Part shown: positions 1 through 11,788 of the stretch, piece by piece
How positions within the stretch are numbered: the first letter of the stretch is position 1
Layout of the letters: each line of letters opens with the position of its first letter
NCBI RefSeq assembly: GCF_002632465.1
Contig: NZ_NIBS01000011.1
Span: 63,145 to 127,144 of the forward strand
DNA length: 64,000 nucleotides
Source: Xenorhabdus budapestensis
GTDB taxonomy: Bacteria; Pseudomonadota; Gammaproteobacteria; Enterobacterales; Enterobacteriaceae
Direction: 5' to 3'
Translations under genes and position numbers: made by a program
Notes under the pieces: generated by a model
Seen by the model: only the letters and a program-made list of their open reading frames with translations
The model's database searches: none
What the model was told of the DNA's origin: nothing

Positions 1-1660
1 TGGCTAATGACCAGGCATCAATTCCCATCGCGTAAAGGCGCATAAGAGAATAATCATTACCAAATTTATTTGCGGCCTGTTTCATTAAGGGAATATTCGT
101 TCCCGTCAATAACGGAACATCGCTGAATTGCATACCATCCATTTCCAGACGAAAATCTGGCCCCGCATCTGCTTTATTGCTACGTGAATTGGCATAAAGA
201 GCGGGTTTTTCACGAGAGCTGATTGCCATATCAATCATTGGCTTGATCAGTGCTAATTCATCCGTTGTCGCAACAATGTAAACCGCATCAATTTGCTCAC
301 GGGAAGTGCTGGTAATAGCAATGGATAAGTTCTTATCAGCTTGTGGCTCGTCAATATCAGGAGTGGAAGTATTGACGGAAGCAGTACTGACAGAAATTGG
401 TGTGCCAGATAAATGAATCCCAACGCCACGGTTCATGGATTGTCTCATCTCTGTTATTGTTCCGAAGGATTGCTGTAAAGCGTTGGAGCCGCCTAATTTC
501 TGCCATTCGGCTGCAAAGGCTTTTGCCACTCGATCACCCAATGCAGTACGCGGTACTAACACCAATGGATTATGTTTCTGTTGATACCAGATATGCAGAG
601 CAGCACTTTTAGCCTCATCTTCCGGTGACAGGGAGAAATAGCAGATATTGGGATTGAGTTGTGATGTATCTGGTTTATTAAGAGCCAGAATATTTAATGG
701 TGTATTGATCTGGGCCAATTGCTCAACCTGAGGTTTCAGCAATGGGCCGACTACCAGTGTAACGCCATCCTGTTCAGCTTGTGCCAACAGATTAGCCAGA
801 GGCTGGCTGCTGGTATCATAGATTTTCACAGGATGATCATTGACAGGAACCAGACTGATCGTAAATTGTGCTGCTGTACTGGTATTGCCGGAATTATTTT
901 CAGGATTTTCGGTATCAGCATTTGCCATATCTGTTCCTGCTATATCTCTGATAGTATCACCCGTTGTTGTATTATTGGTGTCTCCGATATCGGAAGCACT
1001 GGTATTAACGGAATTAACATTGGCAGAATCAGTTGCATTCACAGGCATTTCGGGTTGTGGCAAGCCTTTTTGTGCATCAAGGAAGCCTTGGCGGATCGCC
1101 TCACCAAATGCTTTTGCCTGGCCACTCAGAGGCAGAAATAGCCCTATGCTGGCCTGACGATTTGTGGGGGTAAATAGCATTTGGTGCAGGGCAGCAGGTA
1201 AACTCCGAGTAGCGGGGTTATCCGGGTAGCGAATTTGCCAGTCACGAATGGCAGAACGTAGTTTATCCTGATCCTGTTTATTGGTCTGGTAAGCATTTAG
1301 CAGATCTAACCATCCCTGAAGCGTATATTCATTGGCATTAATTACCAGTTCGCTCAGTTGTTGTGAAGTCAGATGCGTCAGTACCTGCCATGTATCATCA
1401 ATGTTTTTCTGGCGTGCGGCTTCATTTGCTGCATGTGGCTCCAGCGCAATATAAGCACGGATGACATCCAGAGAAGGCTGGTTATCAGCAGCATCAATAA
1501 TAGCTTGATAGCGGTTAATCTCTGCGCTGATCTTGTCTTGTGGCTCAGAAGGTGGTTGCCCTTGTGGTTTAGGCGTGGTACACCCTGCAATAATCATAGT
1601 CGTCAGCAGTGCTGAGCAGACTAAACCAGTTTTGAAACGCACAAAAATTGAGGGAAGCAT
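1..1660 (-). CDS. lpoA: Penicillin-binding protein activator LpoA (3' end cut by window)
   Basis: Outer-membrane lipoprotein that reaches through the periplasm to stimulate the transpeptidase activity of PBP1A. The frame is open from an ATG at 1658-1660 to the left edge; no stop is reached, so the C-terminus is missing. The N-terminus has a lipoprotein signal with the lipobox IIAGC about 25 residues in. The last visible residues (MRLYAMGIDAW) match the C-terminal domain of enterobacterial LpoA. Between the TPR and C-terminal domains there are low-complexity Asn/Ser/Thr/Asp stretches (about nt 860-1050, and a shorter one near 340-400) that look like extended linkers. It diverges from rsmI, as in E. 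coli; the 63-bp gap must hold both promoters. Confidence 0.9.
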   Translation of the reverse strand, partial: MLPSIFVRFKTGLVCSALLTTMIIAGCTTPKPQGQPPSEPQDKISAEINRYQAIIDAADNQPSLDVIRAYIALEPHAANEAARQKNIDDTWQVLTHLTSQQLSELVINANEYTLQGWLDLLNAYQTNKQDQDKLRSAIRDWQIRYPDNPATRSLPAALHQMLFTPTNRQASIGLFLPLSGQAKAFGEAIRQGFLDAQKGLPQPEMPVNATDSANVNSVNTSASDIGDTNNTTTGDTIRDIAGTDMANADTENPENNSGNTSTAAQFTISLVPVNDHPVKIYDTSSQPLANLLAQAEQDGVTLVVGPLLKPQVEQLAQINTPLNILALNKPDTSQLNPNICYFSLSPEDEAKSAALHIWYQQKHNPLVLVPRTALGDRVAKAFAAEWQKLGGSNALQQSFGTITEMRQSMNRGVGIHLSGTPISVSTASVNTSTPDIDEPQADKNLSIAITSTSREQIDAVYIVATTDELALIKPMIDMAISSREKPALYANSRSNKADAGPDFRLEMDGMQFSDVPLLTGTNIPLMKQAANKFGNDYSLMRLYAMGIDAWSLA

Positions 1661-1723
1661 ACTGTATCCAGTGATGTTTTTTTCAAAGATGCTCAATTTT
1701 AAATCGGTCATTCGGATGAAATA

Positions 1724-2596
1724 ATGAATCAACCTAATCGAGCAGTGGTTACGACATCTACGCTGTATGTTGTGCCAACCCCTATTGGAAATCTGGGGGA
1801 TATCACTCAGCGTGCACTTGAAGTTCTTAAACATGTCGATCTGATTGCAGCCGAAGATACGCGACACACTGGCTTATTGCTTCAGCATTTTGCCATTAAT
1901 GCGCGCATGTTCGCACTTCATGATCATAATGAACAGCAGAAAGCAGATCAATTAATTGAGAAATTGCAGCAAGGTCTGAGTATTGCTCTTGTCTCTGATG
2001 CCGGAACACCGTTGATCAACGATCCGGGGTATCACGTTGTCCGTCGCTGCCGTGAAGCTGGTATTAATGTTGTCCCATTGCCGGGGCCTTGTGCAGCAAT
2101 TACGGCATTGTCTGCTGCAGGGCTGCCTTCTGATCGTTTTTGTTACGAAGGTTTTTTGCCGGCAAAAAGTAAAGGACGCCGGGATGTATTACGCGATTTG
2201 GCGCAGGAACCACGGACATTGATCTTCTATGAGTCCACACATCGCTTGTTGGACAGTTTAGAAGATATTGTCGCAGTATGGGGCGCAGATCGTTATGTGG
2301 TATTGGCGCGAGAGTTGACAAAAACGTGGGAATCTATTCAGGGAATGCCTGCTGGAGAGTTGCTGGCATGGATCAGAGAAGATGAAACCCGCCGGCGGGG
2401 AGAAATGGTGCTGATTGTTGAAGGATATCGCAAACCAGCAGATAATAGTCTCCCTCCAGAAGCGTTGCGGACATTGGCATTACTACAAAAAGAGTTACCG
2501 CTGAAAAAGGCTGCGGCACTGGCGGCAGACATTCATGGCGTGAAGAAAAATGCCTTATACCGTTATGCTCTTGAACAAACCGAGGAAAGCACATGA
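1724..2596 (+). CDS. rsmI: 16S rRNA (cytidine1402-2'-O)-methyltransferase RsmI
   Basis: SAM-dependent methyltransferase that modifies C1402 in the ribosomal P site of 16S rRNA. The protein is 290 aa, close to the family length. The N-terminal motif [15 protein letters not shown] and the later [13 protein letters not shown] and [17 protein letters not shown] segments are hallmarks of the tetrapyrrole-methylase-fold RsmI family. Divergent from lpoA, as in E. coli, and followed directly by the rnpB promoter. The ATG at 1724 gives the normal N-terminus. Confidence 0.97.
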   Translation: MNQPNRAVVTTSTLYVVPTPIGNLGDITQRALEVLKHVDLIAAEDTRHTGLLLQHFAINARMFALHDHNEQQKADQLIEKLQQGLSIALVSDAGTPLINDPGYHVVRRCREAGINVVPLPGPCAAITALSAAGLPSDRFCYEGFLPAKSKGRRDVLRDLAQEPRTLIFYESTHRLLDSLEDIVAVWGADRYVVLARELTKTWESIQGMPAGELLAWIREDETRRRGEMVLIVEGYRKPADNSLPPEALRTLALLQKELPLKKAAALAADIHGVKKNALYRYALEQTEEST

Positions 2597-2643
2597 GAAT
2601 AGCGGGAACATGAAAACCCCTATACATCAGGTGATAAACCCCT

Positions 2644-2649
2644 TATAAT
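2644..2649 (+). promoter_or_regulatory. -10 box of the rnpB promoter
   Basis: A perfect TATAAT lies 7 nt before the inferred 5' end of RNase P RNA. No good -35 match is visible upstream. Confidence 0.6.
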
Positions 2650-2656
2650 CCGCGCC

Positions 2657-3052
<396 letters not shown>

Positions 3053-3057
3053 GATTC

Positions 3058-3087
3058 AGCCCTATAGAGCATCTGCTTTATAGGGCT
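3058..3087 (+). terminator. rnpB terminator hairpin
   Basis: Arms AGCCCTATA and TATAGGGCT (9 bp) follow the end of rnpB. The U-run after the stem is weak (TATTCATTT). Confidence 0.7.
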
Positions 3088-3120
3088 TATTCATTTCAGC
3101 AGATAATTCAGGCAGAAATA

Positions 3121-3834
3121 TTAACTTCCCAAATCGATTAGCAAGCCCTGAAATGAAGAGATTGCCCGCAGACGCAGTCGTGGCTCGTCTTGAATAAATA
3201 TCCCATCCCCACATTTGATATTCACATTAGACTGGTTATTGGTCTGGCTCTGAGCATGAATCTCAACATTACCACTGATAGATTGCAGATAAGCATGTCT
3301 CCCTTGCAAAGACATTGTCCGGGTGTCATTAGTTCGCAGCATAAGAGAACTTATCCAGACTGATTGGCGCAGGCACATACTGTTTTTTTCGGCTGTGGGT
3401 GAGGCTAACAGAGTTAGAGGATGCTTAGATAACACTCTACGCTGCACGGATTGTGGTGCCTGATGTGGATTGGCATTAAGCCAGAGTTGCAGGCGGTTCA
3501 GCGGTACTTTATCACTGATATTGTGCTCACTGTAGCGCAGATCCTGACGGGTAGAGAATAACAGGCACTCTCCTTGACGGGCCTGAATATAGTTTCCGGC
3601 ACTGTCACGGTACTCGGCTTCTCCTTGCAGGATAAGATTCAGAATATCGACATGAGGATAAGCCTTTGGCTTGAATTCTGCTTTTGGGGCAAGGATCTCC
3701 TGATTAAGTACCCGAAGTGCTCCATAGTTCAAAAAATTTGGGTCAAAATAGTGGCCGAATGAAAAAGTATAACGGGCTTTCAACCAACCATAATCGGCTT
3801 TCCCGCATTGATTTGCTGTTCTGGTTATTATCAT
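3121..3834 (-). CDS. yhaK: Pirin-family bicupin YhaK
   Basis: Protein of 237 aa matching enterobacterial YhaK, a redox-sensitive cytosolic bicupin of the pirin superfamily. The N-terminal ADYGWL.ARYTFSFGHYFDP block and the cupin segment PHVDILNLILQGEAEYRDSAG are characteristic. Unlike canonical pirins, the family lacks a full iron-binding set, and its substrate is not established. It is transcribed divergently from yhaJ across about 150 bp, and in E. coli yhaJ controls neighbouring genes including yhaK and yqjF, so the pairing is probably regulatory. Confidence 0.9.
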   Translation of the reverse strand: MIITRTANQCGKADYGWLKARYTFSFGHYFDPNFLNYGALRVLNQEILAPKAEFKPKAYPHVDILNLILQGEAEYRDSAGNYIQARQGECLLFSTRQDLRYSEHNISDKVPLNRLQLWLNANPHQAPQSVQRRVLSKHPLTLLASPTAEKNSMCLRQSVWISSLMLRTNDTRTMSLQGRHAYLQSISGNVEIHAQSQTNNQSNVNIKCGDGIFIQDEPRLRLRAISSFQGLLIDLGS

Positions 3835-3985
3835 GACGACTATCTCTTTGCTATACGTCTGCCATATATTTATTTGTTATATACCTATTGCATTTGATCT
3901 TAATTATCTGGACGTTGAAATGTTAGCCAGTTAATCTGTTCTCTATATTCAAATTTATTGATTGAGAGCTATATGGGTAAAGAAC

Positions 3986-4879
3986 ATGGGGAAAGAACGA
4001 GCGCTTACACTGGAATCTTTGCGGGTGATGGATGCGATAGACCGGAGAGGAAGTTTTGCCGCAGCAGCGGATGAATTGGGGCGGGTGCCTTCTGCATTAA
4101 GTTATACCATGCAGAAACTGGAAGAAGAGCTGGATGTGGTGTTGTTTGACCGCTCCGGGCATCGTACAAAGTTTACTAATGTCGGCAGAATGTTGCTTGA
4201 TCGGGGCAGGCTATTGCTTGAAGTGGCGGACAAACTTACGGCAGATGCACAAGCGCTTGCCCGTGGTTGGGAAACTCATCTGATTGTTGTCTGTGAAGCG
4301 TTGTTTCCCGTTGAGTCATTATTTCCTCTTGTGGACAGGCTGGCAAATAAAGCGAATACTCAGCTTTCATTAATAACTGAGGTGTTGGCTGGTGCCTGGG
4401 AACGGCTGGAATCTGGTCATGCAGATATTGTGATTGCACCAGATATTCATTTCAGGGCATCTGCGGAAACCAATTCACGAACACTTTATTCCATCAAAAA
4501 CGTCTATGTTGCCAGTGTGGATCATCCTATTCACCTTGAACCGGAACCTTTATCTGATGCCACACGGGTTAAGTACCGTGGGATAGCAGTGGCTGATACA
4601 GCAAGGGAGCGCCCGGTACTGACAATTCAACTTTTGGATAAGCAACCACGCCTAACGGTCAGTTCACTGGAAGATAAAAGACGGGCTTTGTTGGCGGGGC
4701 TGGGAGTTGCAACGATGCCATATCCGATGGTGGAGAACGATATTGCAGAAGGGCGTCTGCGGGTTATTGGTTCGGAATATATCCATGAAACCAACATTAT
4801 TATGGCATGGAGGCGTGACAGGATGGGGGAAGCTAAAGCCTGGTGTCTGCGGGAAATCCCCAAATTATTTGTGAAATAA
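3986..4879 (+). CDS. yhaJ: LysR-type transcriptional regulator YhaJ
   Basis: LTTR with an N-terminal winged HTH (about residues 6-65, RGSFAAAADELGRVPSALSY) and a C-terminal periplasmic-binding-like effector domain. In E. coli YhaJ activates yqjF and responds to aromatic breakdown products. The start is placed at the ATG giving MGKERALTLESLRVMDAID, which fits the conserved N-terminus; an upstream TTG at 3962 would add eight residues. It converges on yqjF with a shared terminator between them. Confidence 0.93.
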   Translation: MGKERALTLESLRVMDAIDRRGSFAAAADELGRVPSALSYTMQKLEEELDVVLFDRSGHRTKFTNVGRMLLDRGRLLLEVADKLTADAQALARGWETHLIVVCEALFPVESLFPLVDRLANKANTQLSLITEVLAGAWERLESGHADIVIAPDIHFRASAETNSRTLYSIKNVYVASVDHPIHLEPEPLSDATRVKYRGIAVADTARERPVLTIQLLDKQPRLTVSSLEDKRRALLAGLGVATMPYPMVENDIAEGRLRVIGSEYIHETNIIMAWRRDRMGEAKAWCLREIPKLFVK

Positions 4880-4887
4880 ATAACCAG

Positions 4888-4913
4888 AAAGCCCCTTGCC
4901 TGCAAGGGGCTTT
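4888..4913. terminator. Bidirectional terminator between yhaJ and yqjF
   Basis: Perfect 11-bp stem AAAGCCCCTTG / CAAGGGGCTTT with a CCTG loop and T-runs on both strands, between two convergent genes. Confidence 0.92.
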
Positions 4914-4929
4914 TTGTAATAGCAGGCAA

Positions 4930-5325
4930 TTACCAGTTCTTATTCAGTACACGGTCAATACTGAATTTGCCTGGCCCCATCATTGCCAGCATGAGATAAC
5001 CAGCACCGATAGCGAAATTCTTCAGGAACATAGTCTGGTTCATGCCATCTGAAAAATCATAGTGGAACAGAATTGCAGTCAGAATACAGAAAATAAAAGT
5101 AAACGCTGCTGTAGTGCGGGTCAGCAGTCCTAACAACACCGCAATTCCGCCCCCGAGTTCAAGTAAGATAGTGAGTGGCAGTAGAATTCCAGGAACCTTC
5201 ATTGCCTCCATGAATTCCTGCGTCCCTGCGTAAGCACTCCCTAATTTTCCATAACCTGCAATAATAAACAGAACTGACATTAAAATACGCGCCACTAATA
5301 AGCCGCTATCTTCAAATTTTTTCAT
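4930..5325 (-). CDS. yqjF: DoxX-family inner-membrane protein YqjF
   Basis: Small integral membrane protein (about 131 aa, four predicted hydrophobic segments) of the DoxX/quinol-oxidase-subunit-like family. Motifs include LVARILMSVLFIIAGYGK near the N-terminus and LLELGGGIAVLLGLLTR centrally. In E. coli, yqjF is the main YhaJ target and responds to 2,4-dinitrotoluene breakdown products. The start is set at the second ATG because GGAG lies 6 nt upstream of it and is too close to the first. Last gene of the yqj cluster, after a gap of about 180 bp. Confidence 0.9.
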   Translation of the reverse strand: MKKFEDSGLLVARILMSVLFIIAGYGKLGSAYAGTQEFMEAMKVPGILLPLTILLELGGGIAVLLGLLTRTTAAFTFIFCILTAILFHYDFSDGMNQTMFLKNFAIGAGYLMLAMMGPGKFSIDRVLNKNW

Positions 5326-5508
5326 GAACATCTCCAGATATGTGTTCTAAGGAGCACAATTAGCTAATATTTTCTTGATGGAGAGTATTCTAAGGAGAGG
5401 TATTACGGGTTGATAGTAAGGAATATTAACAGTTTAGTGCAATTTTTTTGAAGAAATAACCTAATGTACGTAAAGGGATTTGAAGAAGAATAAGAACAAT
5501 AGAAATAA

Positions 5509-5802
5509 TTAACGTCCATTCAATATATTGCGTAGAGTGTTAATGTACGTCCAAAAACCAACCAGGCGGCGTGACCAGCGATAAAGTTTTCTGGGATGAC
5601 GAATACCATAGAGCAGTAATATACCGCTACCAATAGCAAAATAAGGTTTGAAAGACAGTATTATCTGCCAGCTATGATCGTAAGAGCGGGTGATGGTAAG
5701 CCAGTGCTGGCCATAAGCTGAGAGAGATTGTCGTTGCTGCTGAATTTTTTGTAATAATGCCTGCTTTCGCCGTTCTCGCTGCTGACGCTGTGATTTATTC
5801 AT
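5509..5802 (-). CDS. yqjK: YqjK-like membrane protein
   Basis: About 97-aa protein with a strongly basic, Gln/Arg-rich N-terminal helix (QRQQRERRKQALLQKIQQQR) and one or two membrane segments. It matches YqjK, which in E. coli follows yqjE. It overlaps the end of yqjE by 8 nt, so translation is probably coupled. GGAG lies 7 nt before the chosen ATG; an ATG two codons upstream is too close to it. Biochemical role unknown. Confidence 0.85.
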   Translation of the reverse strand: MNKSQRQQRERRKQALLQKIQQQRQSLSAYGQHWLTITRSYDHSWQIILSFKPYFAIGSGILLLYGIRHPRKLYRWSRRLVGFWTYINTLRNILNGR

Positions 5803-6193
5803 GGTCATTCTCCAACATTTTGCGATCTATCCTGAGTTGCTCACGAGTTGCATTAAGAAAAGTCAGCTGGCGGGATTTCCTAATAGTCCAAATTGTGCCA
5901 AGCACGGCGAGAAGCAGCAGAGTTCCTGCGGCAATGGCTATGACTGTAGCCTGGTAGGCCGGATCGACAGTCAGAAAGACCAGTATCAACAGACATATTA
6001 TGCCAAGGGTTGCAAATAGCAGCGTGAACCCTACCAGCAACAAGAATTGTACCAGTGTGGCTGCACCCTCTTCCAACTCAACGGCTGCAAGCTGAATACG
6101 AGTCTCAACCATACCGACAACCAGAGTTACCACCCGCTGTAAGGTATTAACTATCCCTTTCCTTGAGCCTTGTGAATGGGATGATTGGGTCAT
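5795..6193 (-). CDS. yqjE: Phage-holin-III-like membrane protein YqjE
   Basis: About 132 aa with two long hydrophobic segments (LVQFLLLVGFTLLFATLG and VIAIAAGTLLLLAVLG), matching the YqjE family of inner-membrane proteins. In E. coli it is expressed with yqjD and yqjK in stationary phase. The start giving MTQSSHSQG is chosen because it begins one base after the yqjD stop; a longer ORF extends into yqjD out of frame. Confidence 0.88.
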   Translation of the reverse strand: MTQSSHSQGSRKGIVNTLQRVVTLVVGMVETRIQLAAVELEEGAATLVQFLLLVGFTLLFATLGIICLLILVFLTVDPAYQATVIAIAAGTLLLLAVLGTIWTIRKSRQLTFLNATREQLRIDRKMLENDHE

Positions 6194-6194
6194 T

Positions 6195-6500
6195 TCAGCG
6201 TTTTGCCAGTAACACGCCCAATACGATACCCACGGCGGCACCGATACCTACGCTAGTCCAGGGGTTGTCACGGACATAACTGTCTGCACAGCCTGCTATT
6301 TCTTTTGTCTGATCTGCCAGTTTATCACTGGCATCACTAAGGGCTGTGCGGGCATCTTTCACCATTTTTTCTGCTTTGCTACGTAATTTTTCTAACTCAG
6401 CTTTGGACTTATCCTCGGAGCTGTTTAGAACTTCTTCCAATGTATCCGCAAGGGATTGCAATTCAGCACGTAATTCTTCAGAGTTTTTCATCTGTGGCAT
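6195..6500 (-). CDS. yqjD: ElaB/YqjD-family ribosome-associated inner-membrane protein
   Basis: 101-aa tail-anchored protein: an acidic, coiled-coil-forming N-terminal part (LRAELQSLADTLEEVL), then the conserved YVRDNPWTSVGIGAAVGIVL membrane anchor and a C-terminal Lys-Arg. In E. coli YqjD is made in stationary phase and binds 70S/100S ribosomes at the membrane. GGAGAG precedes the ATG by 4 nt. First gene of yqjD-E-K. Confidence 0.92.
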   Translation of the reverse strand: MPQMKNSEELRAELQSLADTLEEVLNSSEDKSKAELEKLRSKAEKMVKDARTALSDASDKLADQTKEIAGCADSYVRDNPWTSVGIGAAVGIVLGVLLAKR

Positions 6501-6720
6501 AGAACTCTCCTCATATATACGGTGGATGAATTTCTACCATAGACGTTTTTATGCGGAGTTTAAAGTCTGAATGGTGAAAAATTGTCATCTAATATGGCAG
6601 ATTAATCCTAAATGATTATCAAGAATAGCTGGAGAAAACCCCTGTAACAAAGTCCCTGTAACAAGTTACTTGCTGCAATGCTACAGGGAAATGTGAAGGT
6701 TAGAATTATTGAATTTGGAA

Positions 6721-7389
6721 TTATTGAATAGAGTTATTTGTGCGTTTCTTACGCCAGATAAACGTCAGGCTGCCAATTAAGCCAATAAGTAACAGAGCTA
6801 CGGGTAATAACACCAGAAAATTCATAAAATATTGTTCGTACTGGCGGAATAAAGGGCTTTTACCGAGAGCATAGCCCAGCGTTGTTAGGATAGTTACCCA
6901 TAAGAAACCACTTAGCCAGTTGAATACCTGAAAACGTGCGTTGTTCAATCCTGCAAGACCTGCCAATGTAGGCAGCAATGTCCTGACAAACGCAAGAAAA
7001 CGACCAATTAGCAGGGCTGATAGCCCATGACGGTGGAACAGGTTATGTGCGCGTTGATGATAATGTGAAGGAAGATGTGACAGCCAGCCCCGGACTAATT
7101 TGGTATTACCAAGCCACCTTCCCTGAAGGTAACCTACCCAACAGCCGAGGCTTGCACCAGCAGTAAGGATGACTAACGTGGTGGGAAACGACATTGCATC
7201 TTGGGCTATCAGGACGCCAACCAGTATGAGCAAGCTGTCACCTGGCAAAAATGCTGCGGGTAACACGCCATTTTCCAGAAACAGGATTATGAAGAGCAGG
7301 AGGTAGATCGCCCATACCAAAGACGGGTTAGCGAGTGTTTCATAATCTTGGTGCCAAAGTGCATAAATGAGGTTTGTTACAATTTCCAT
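6721..7389 (-). CDS. yqjA: DedA-family membrane protein YqjA
   Basis: About 222-aa DedA protein with the motifs [18 protein letters not shown] and [17 protein letters not shown], and several membrane segments. E. coli YqjA supports proton-dependent pH homeostasis, and DedA proteins act in lipid-carrier recycling. AGGA lies 7 nt before the chosen ATG; a TTG one codon upstream is the alternative. In E. coli yqjA is followed by mzrA and yqjC. Neither is found in the 220 bp before yqjD here. Confidence 0.92.
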   Translation of the reverse strand: MEIVTNLIYALWHQDYETLANPSLVWAIYLLLFIILFLENGVLPAAFLPGDSLLILVGVLIAQDAMSFPTTLVILTAGASLGCWVGYLQGRWLGNTKLVRGWLSHLPSHYHQRAHNLFHRHGLSALLIGRFLAFVRTLLPTLAGLAGLNNARFQVFNWLSGFLWVTILTTLGYALGKSPLFRQYEQYFMNFLVLLPVALLLIGLIGSLTFIWRKKRTNNSIQ

Positions 7390-8071
7390 CAAATGTTCCT
7401 AAAACGCGGGTTAAGGATTACATCTTACTTTTATGGTGTATTTATGGTGTATTTCTATTGGATAGCAAGTAAATACAAATCATTATATTAAGATTATCAA
7501 TAAAGTGCCTTTAAACTCCTTTCAAAAGGCATTAATAAGTGACAGCGACACTCTAACAAAATCGTCAGTAGTGAAACAGAAAATTTTGGTGATCAATTGA
7601 ACATTCATACGGGGGTGGAAATAAAATCATCCAGATATATCAATTGATTAATTGTTTTATCAGGTTTTCACAAAACCGCACTATTTACTTATTTACTCTC
7701 CCATCTGCCTGAATTTCCTATTTTTCCAGATACAAAATCCATCGTTTATTGGCTGATCGCGATATTAATCCATCAATAATATTGGAGATAATACATATCA
7801 CAGTTATTGTCTCAAAAACTAATTATTCATTTAACTATTTGAATTAAAATAAAAACTTTAGTTTTTTGTTTTTCTTTTTATTTCGTCAATGTCTGATCAA
7901 ACAGTGAATCTGTCGTTTTGATCACACAAATGTGACTATTTTGTTATCAATTGTTGAGCTGATTGTATATTTTTATTAATTATTCTTTTTAGTTCTCTGT
8001 ACTTTTCTATACTGGAAAAGCAAACACAAAAACAACAGGCTTATTAAGCCTAAATATCAAATGGATAGATT
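7390..8071. other. Intergenic region before sstT
   Basis: About 680 bp of AT-rich DNA without a credible gene. It contains an inverted repeat TCACA-N4-TGTGA at 7922-7935, which has the half-sites of a CRP site in reversed order, and a palindrome AGGCTTATTAAGCCT at 8037-8051 just before the sstT start. Either may be regulatory; no regulator can be named. Confidence 0.4.
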
Positions 8072-9316
8072 ATGGAAAAACAACAAAAAGGCTTTGTGCA
8101 ATATATTGTACAAGGAAGCCTCGTCACACAAATTATTATCGGATTAGTTGCAGGGGTATTATTGGCATGGGCAATGCCTTCTGCCGCGCAATCAGTCAGT
8201 CTATTGGGAACACTCTTTATTGGTGCTTTAAAAGCTGTCGCACCAGTCCTGGTGTGGGTTCTGGTTATGTCTTCTATTGCGAACCATAAAAAAGGCCAGA
8301 AAACCAATATCCGACCGATTTTGATTCTCTATATTGCCGGAACTTTCTTCTCAGCAGTGGTAGCTGTTATCGGCAGCATACTATTTCCATCGACACTAAT
8401 CCTGGCGACTAATGATGCTCAGATGTCACCACCAGAAAATATTGTTGAAGTGCTAAGAGGAGTGTTGCTCAACGTCGTTGCTAACCCGATTGACGCGATA
8501 TTGAAAGGTAATTATGTTGGTATCCTGGCATGGTCGATTGGTCTGGGTATCGCGTTACGCCATGCAAAGGAATCAACTAAATCAATGGCGCAGGATCTGG
8601 CCGAAGCCGTGACTCAGGTTGTTCGTGTTGTTATTCGTCTGGCTCCCCTTGGTATTTTCGGTCTGGTTGCCTCTACTATTGCCACAACAGGATTTGAAGC
8701 GTTGCTTGGCTATGCACAATTGTTGGTTGTACTACTGGGTTGTATGATTGTTGTTGCACTGGTTATTAACCCATTGATTGTCTATTGGAAAATACGCCGT
8801 AACCCTTATCCTTTAGTCTTTGCTTGCTTACGTGAAAGTGGAGTAACTGCGTTCTTTACCCGTAGCTCAGCAGCCAATATTCCGGTTAACATGGCAATGT
8901 GCCGTCGTATGAATCTGGATGAGGATACTTATTCTGTCTCAATTCCTTTGGGGGCAACGATCAATATGGGTGGTGCTGCTGTAACCATTACCGTATTGAC
9001 GCTGGCAGCGGTAAATACCCTGGGCATAGCTGTTGATATCCCAATGGCAATACTGTTAAGTGTAGTCTCAGCAATTGCAGCATGTGGCGCATCAGGTGTG
9101 GCGGGTGGATCACTATTGTTGATCCCGTTGGCATGTAGCATGTTCGGTATCTCCAATGAGATTGCTATGCAGGTTGTGGCAGTAGGTTTGATTATTGGTG
9201 TATTGCAGGATTCGGCTGAAACGGGACTGAATTCCTCAACAGATGTACTCTTTACGGCTGCGGTGTGTCAGGCAGAAGATGCAAGACAAGCATCGGAACA
9301 GTTAGCACGGCGCTAA
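8072..9316 (+). CDS. sstT: Serine/threonine:Na+ symporter SstT
   Basis: 414-aa member of the dicarboxylate/amino-acid:cation symporter (DAACS) family that takes up serine and threonine with Na+. Family signatures are the serine-rich re-entrant region [15 protein letters not shown], the [16 protein letters not shown] block and the later [16 protein letters not shown]. About eight to nine hydrophobic segments. Monocistronic with a strong terminator behind it. The long leader upstream suggests regulation, but no known operator was recognised. Confidence 0.96.
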   Translation: MEKQQKGFVQYIVQGSLVTQIIIGLVAGVLLAWAMPSAAQSVSLLGTLFIGALKAVAPVLVWVLVMSSIANHKKGQKTNIRPILILYIAGTFFSAVVAVIGSILFPSTLILATNDAQMSPPENIVEVLRGVLLNVVANPIDAILKGNYVGILAWSIGLGIALRHAKESTKSMAQDLAEAVTQVVRVVIRLAPLGIFGLVASTIATTGFEALLGYAQLLVVLLGCMIVVALVINPLIVYWKIRRNPYPLVFACLRESGVTAFFTRSSAANIPVNMAMCRRMNLDEDTYSVSIPLGATINMGGAAVTITVLTLAAVNTLGIAVDIPMAILLSVVSAIAACGASGVAGGSLLLIPLACSMFGISNEIAMQVVAVGLIIGVLQDSAETGLNSSTDVLFTAAVCQAEDARQASEQLARR

Positions 9317-9332
9317 TGAGTCGCAGAAATAA

Positions 9333-9369
9333 AACGGTGATAATGAACCGCCCGTTTGTTATCACCGTT
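9333..9369. terminator. Bidirectional terminator between sstT and fadH
   Basis: Perfect 11-bp arms AACGGTGATAA / TTATCACCGTT between the 3' ends of two convergent genes. Confidence 0.88.
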
Positions 9370-9393
9370 CCTCTATTAGCTTTTTATTTTTTA

Positions 9394-11472
<2,079 letters not shown>

Positions 11473-11579
11473 TTAGCTGTTAGCTAAGTGGTCGGATGAG
11501 ATTGGTATCAAATTTAGAGGGTTCCAGCCCGATTGGAATCACTTTGTTAATTGATTGTGACAGGTATCATGAAATCAGC

Positions 11580-11640
11580 TATACCCAACAGATTTCAAGA
11601 TACAATCAACAAAGTAGTAACTTGAAAAACGAAGGTTATA
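11580..11640. repeat. Short enterobacterial palindromic repeat (deleted copy)
   Basis: Begins TATACCC and ends GGTTATA, with inner near-complementary blocks TTTCAAGATAC and GTAACTTGAAAA. From memory this resembles the intergenic palindromic repeat common in Xenorhabdus, Photorhabdus and Yersinia, whose ends are TTTCAAGTTGC and its complement; this copy has lost its centre. It is the main content of the 373-bp gap 11416-11788; no gene is seen there. Confidence 0.45.
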
Positions 11641-11788
11641 TCAACAAAAAATATTTCGTTGTAATTTAATGGTTATTTAAGATAATGATAATTTTCTTAG
11701 TTATTCTGCATTGAATGGAAAGTAGTTTTTCTATAGAGATCAGTAATACAAAGGTAGTCGCAGATAAGAAATAAATAAGGACAGTAAC

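Noticed and set aside
719..1157. Two plus-strand ORFs rich in Ile/Cys/Ser opposite lpoA
   Set aside because: They are antisense to the low-complexity linker of LpoA, whose frame is intact.
7922..7935. CRP site before sstT
   Set aside because: Half-sites are in the reverse order (TCACA-N4-TGTGA) with wrong spacing for CRP; kept only as an unassigned inverted repeat.
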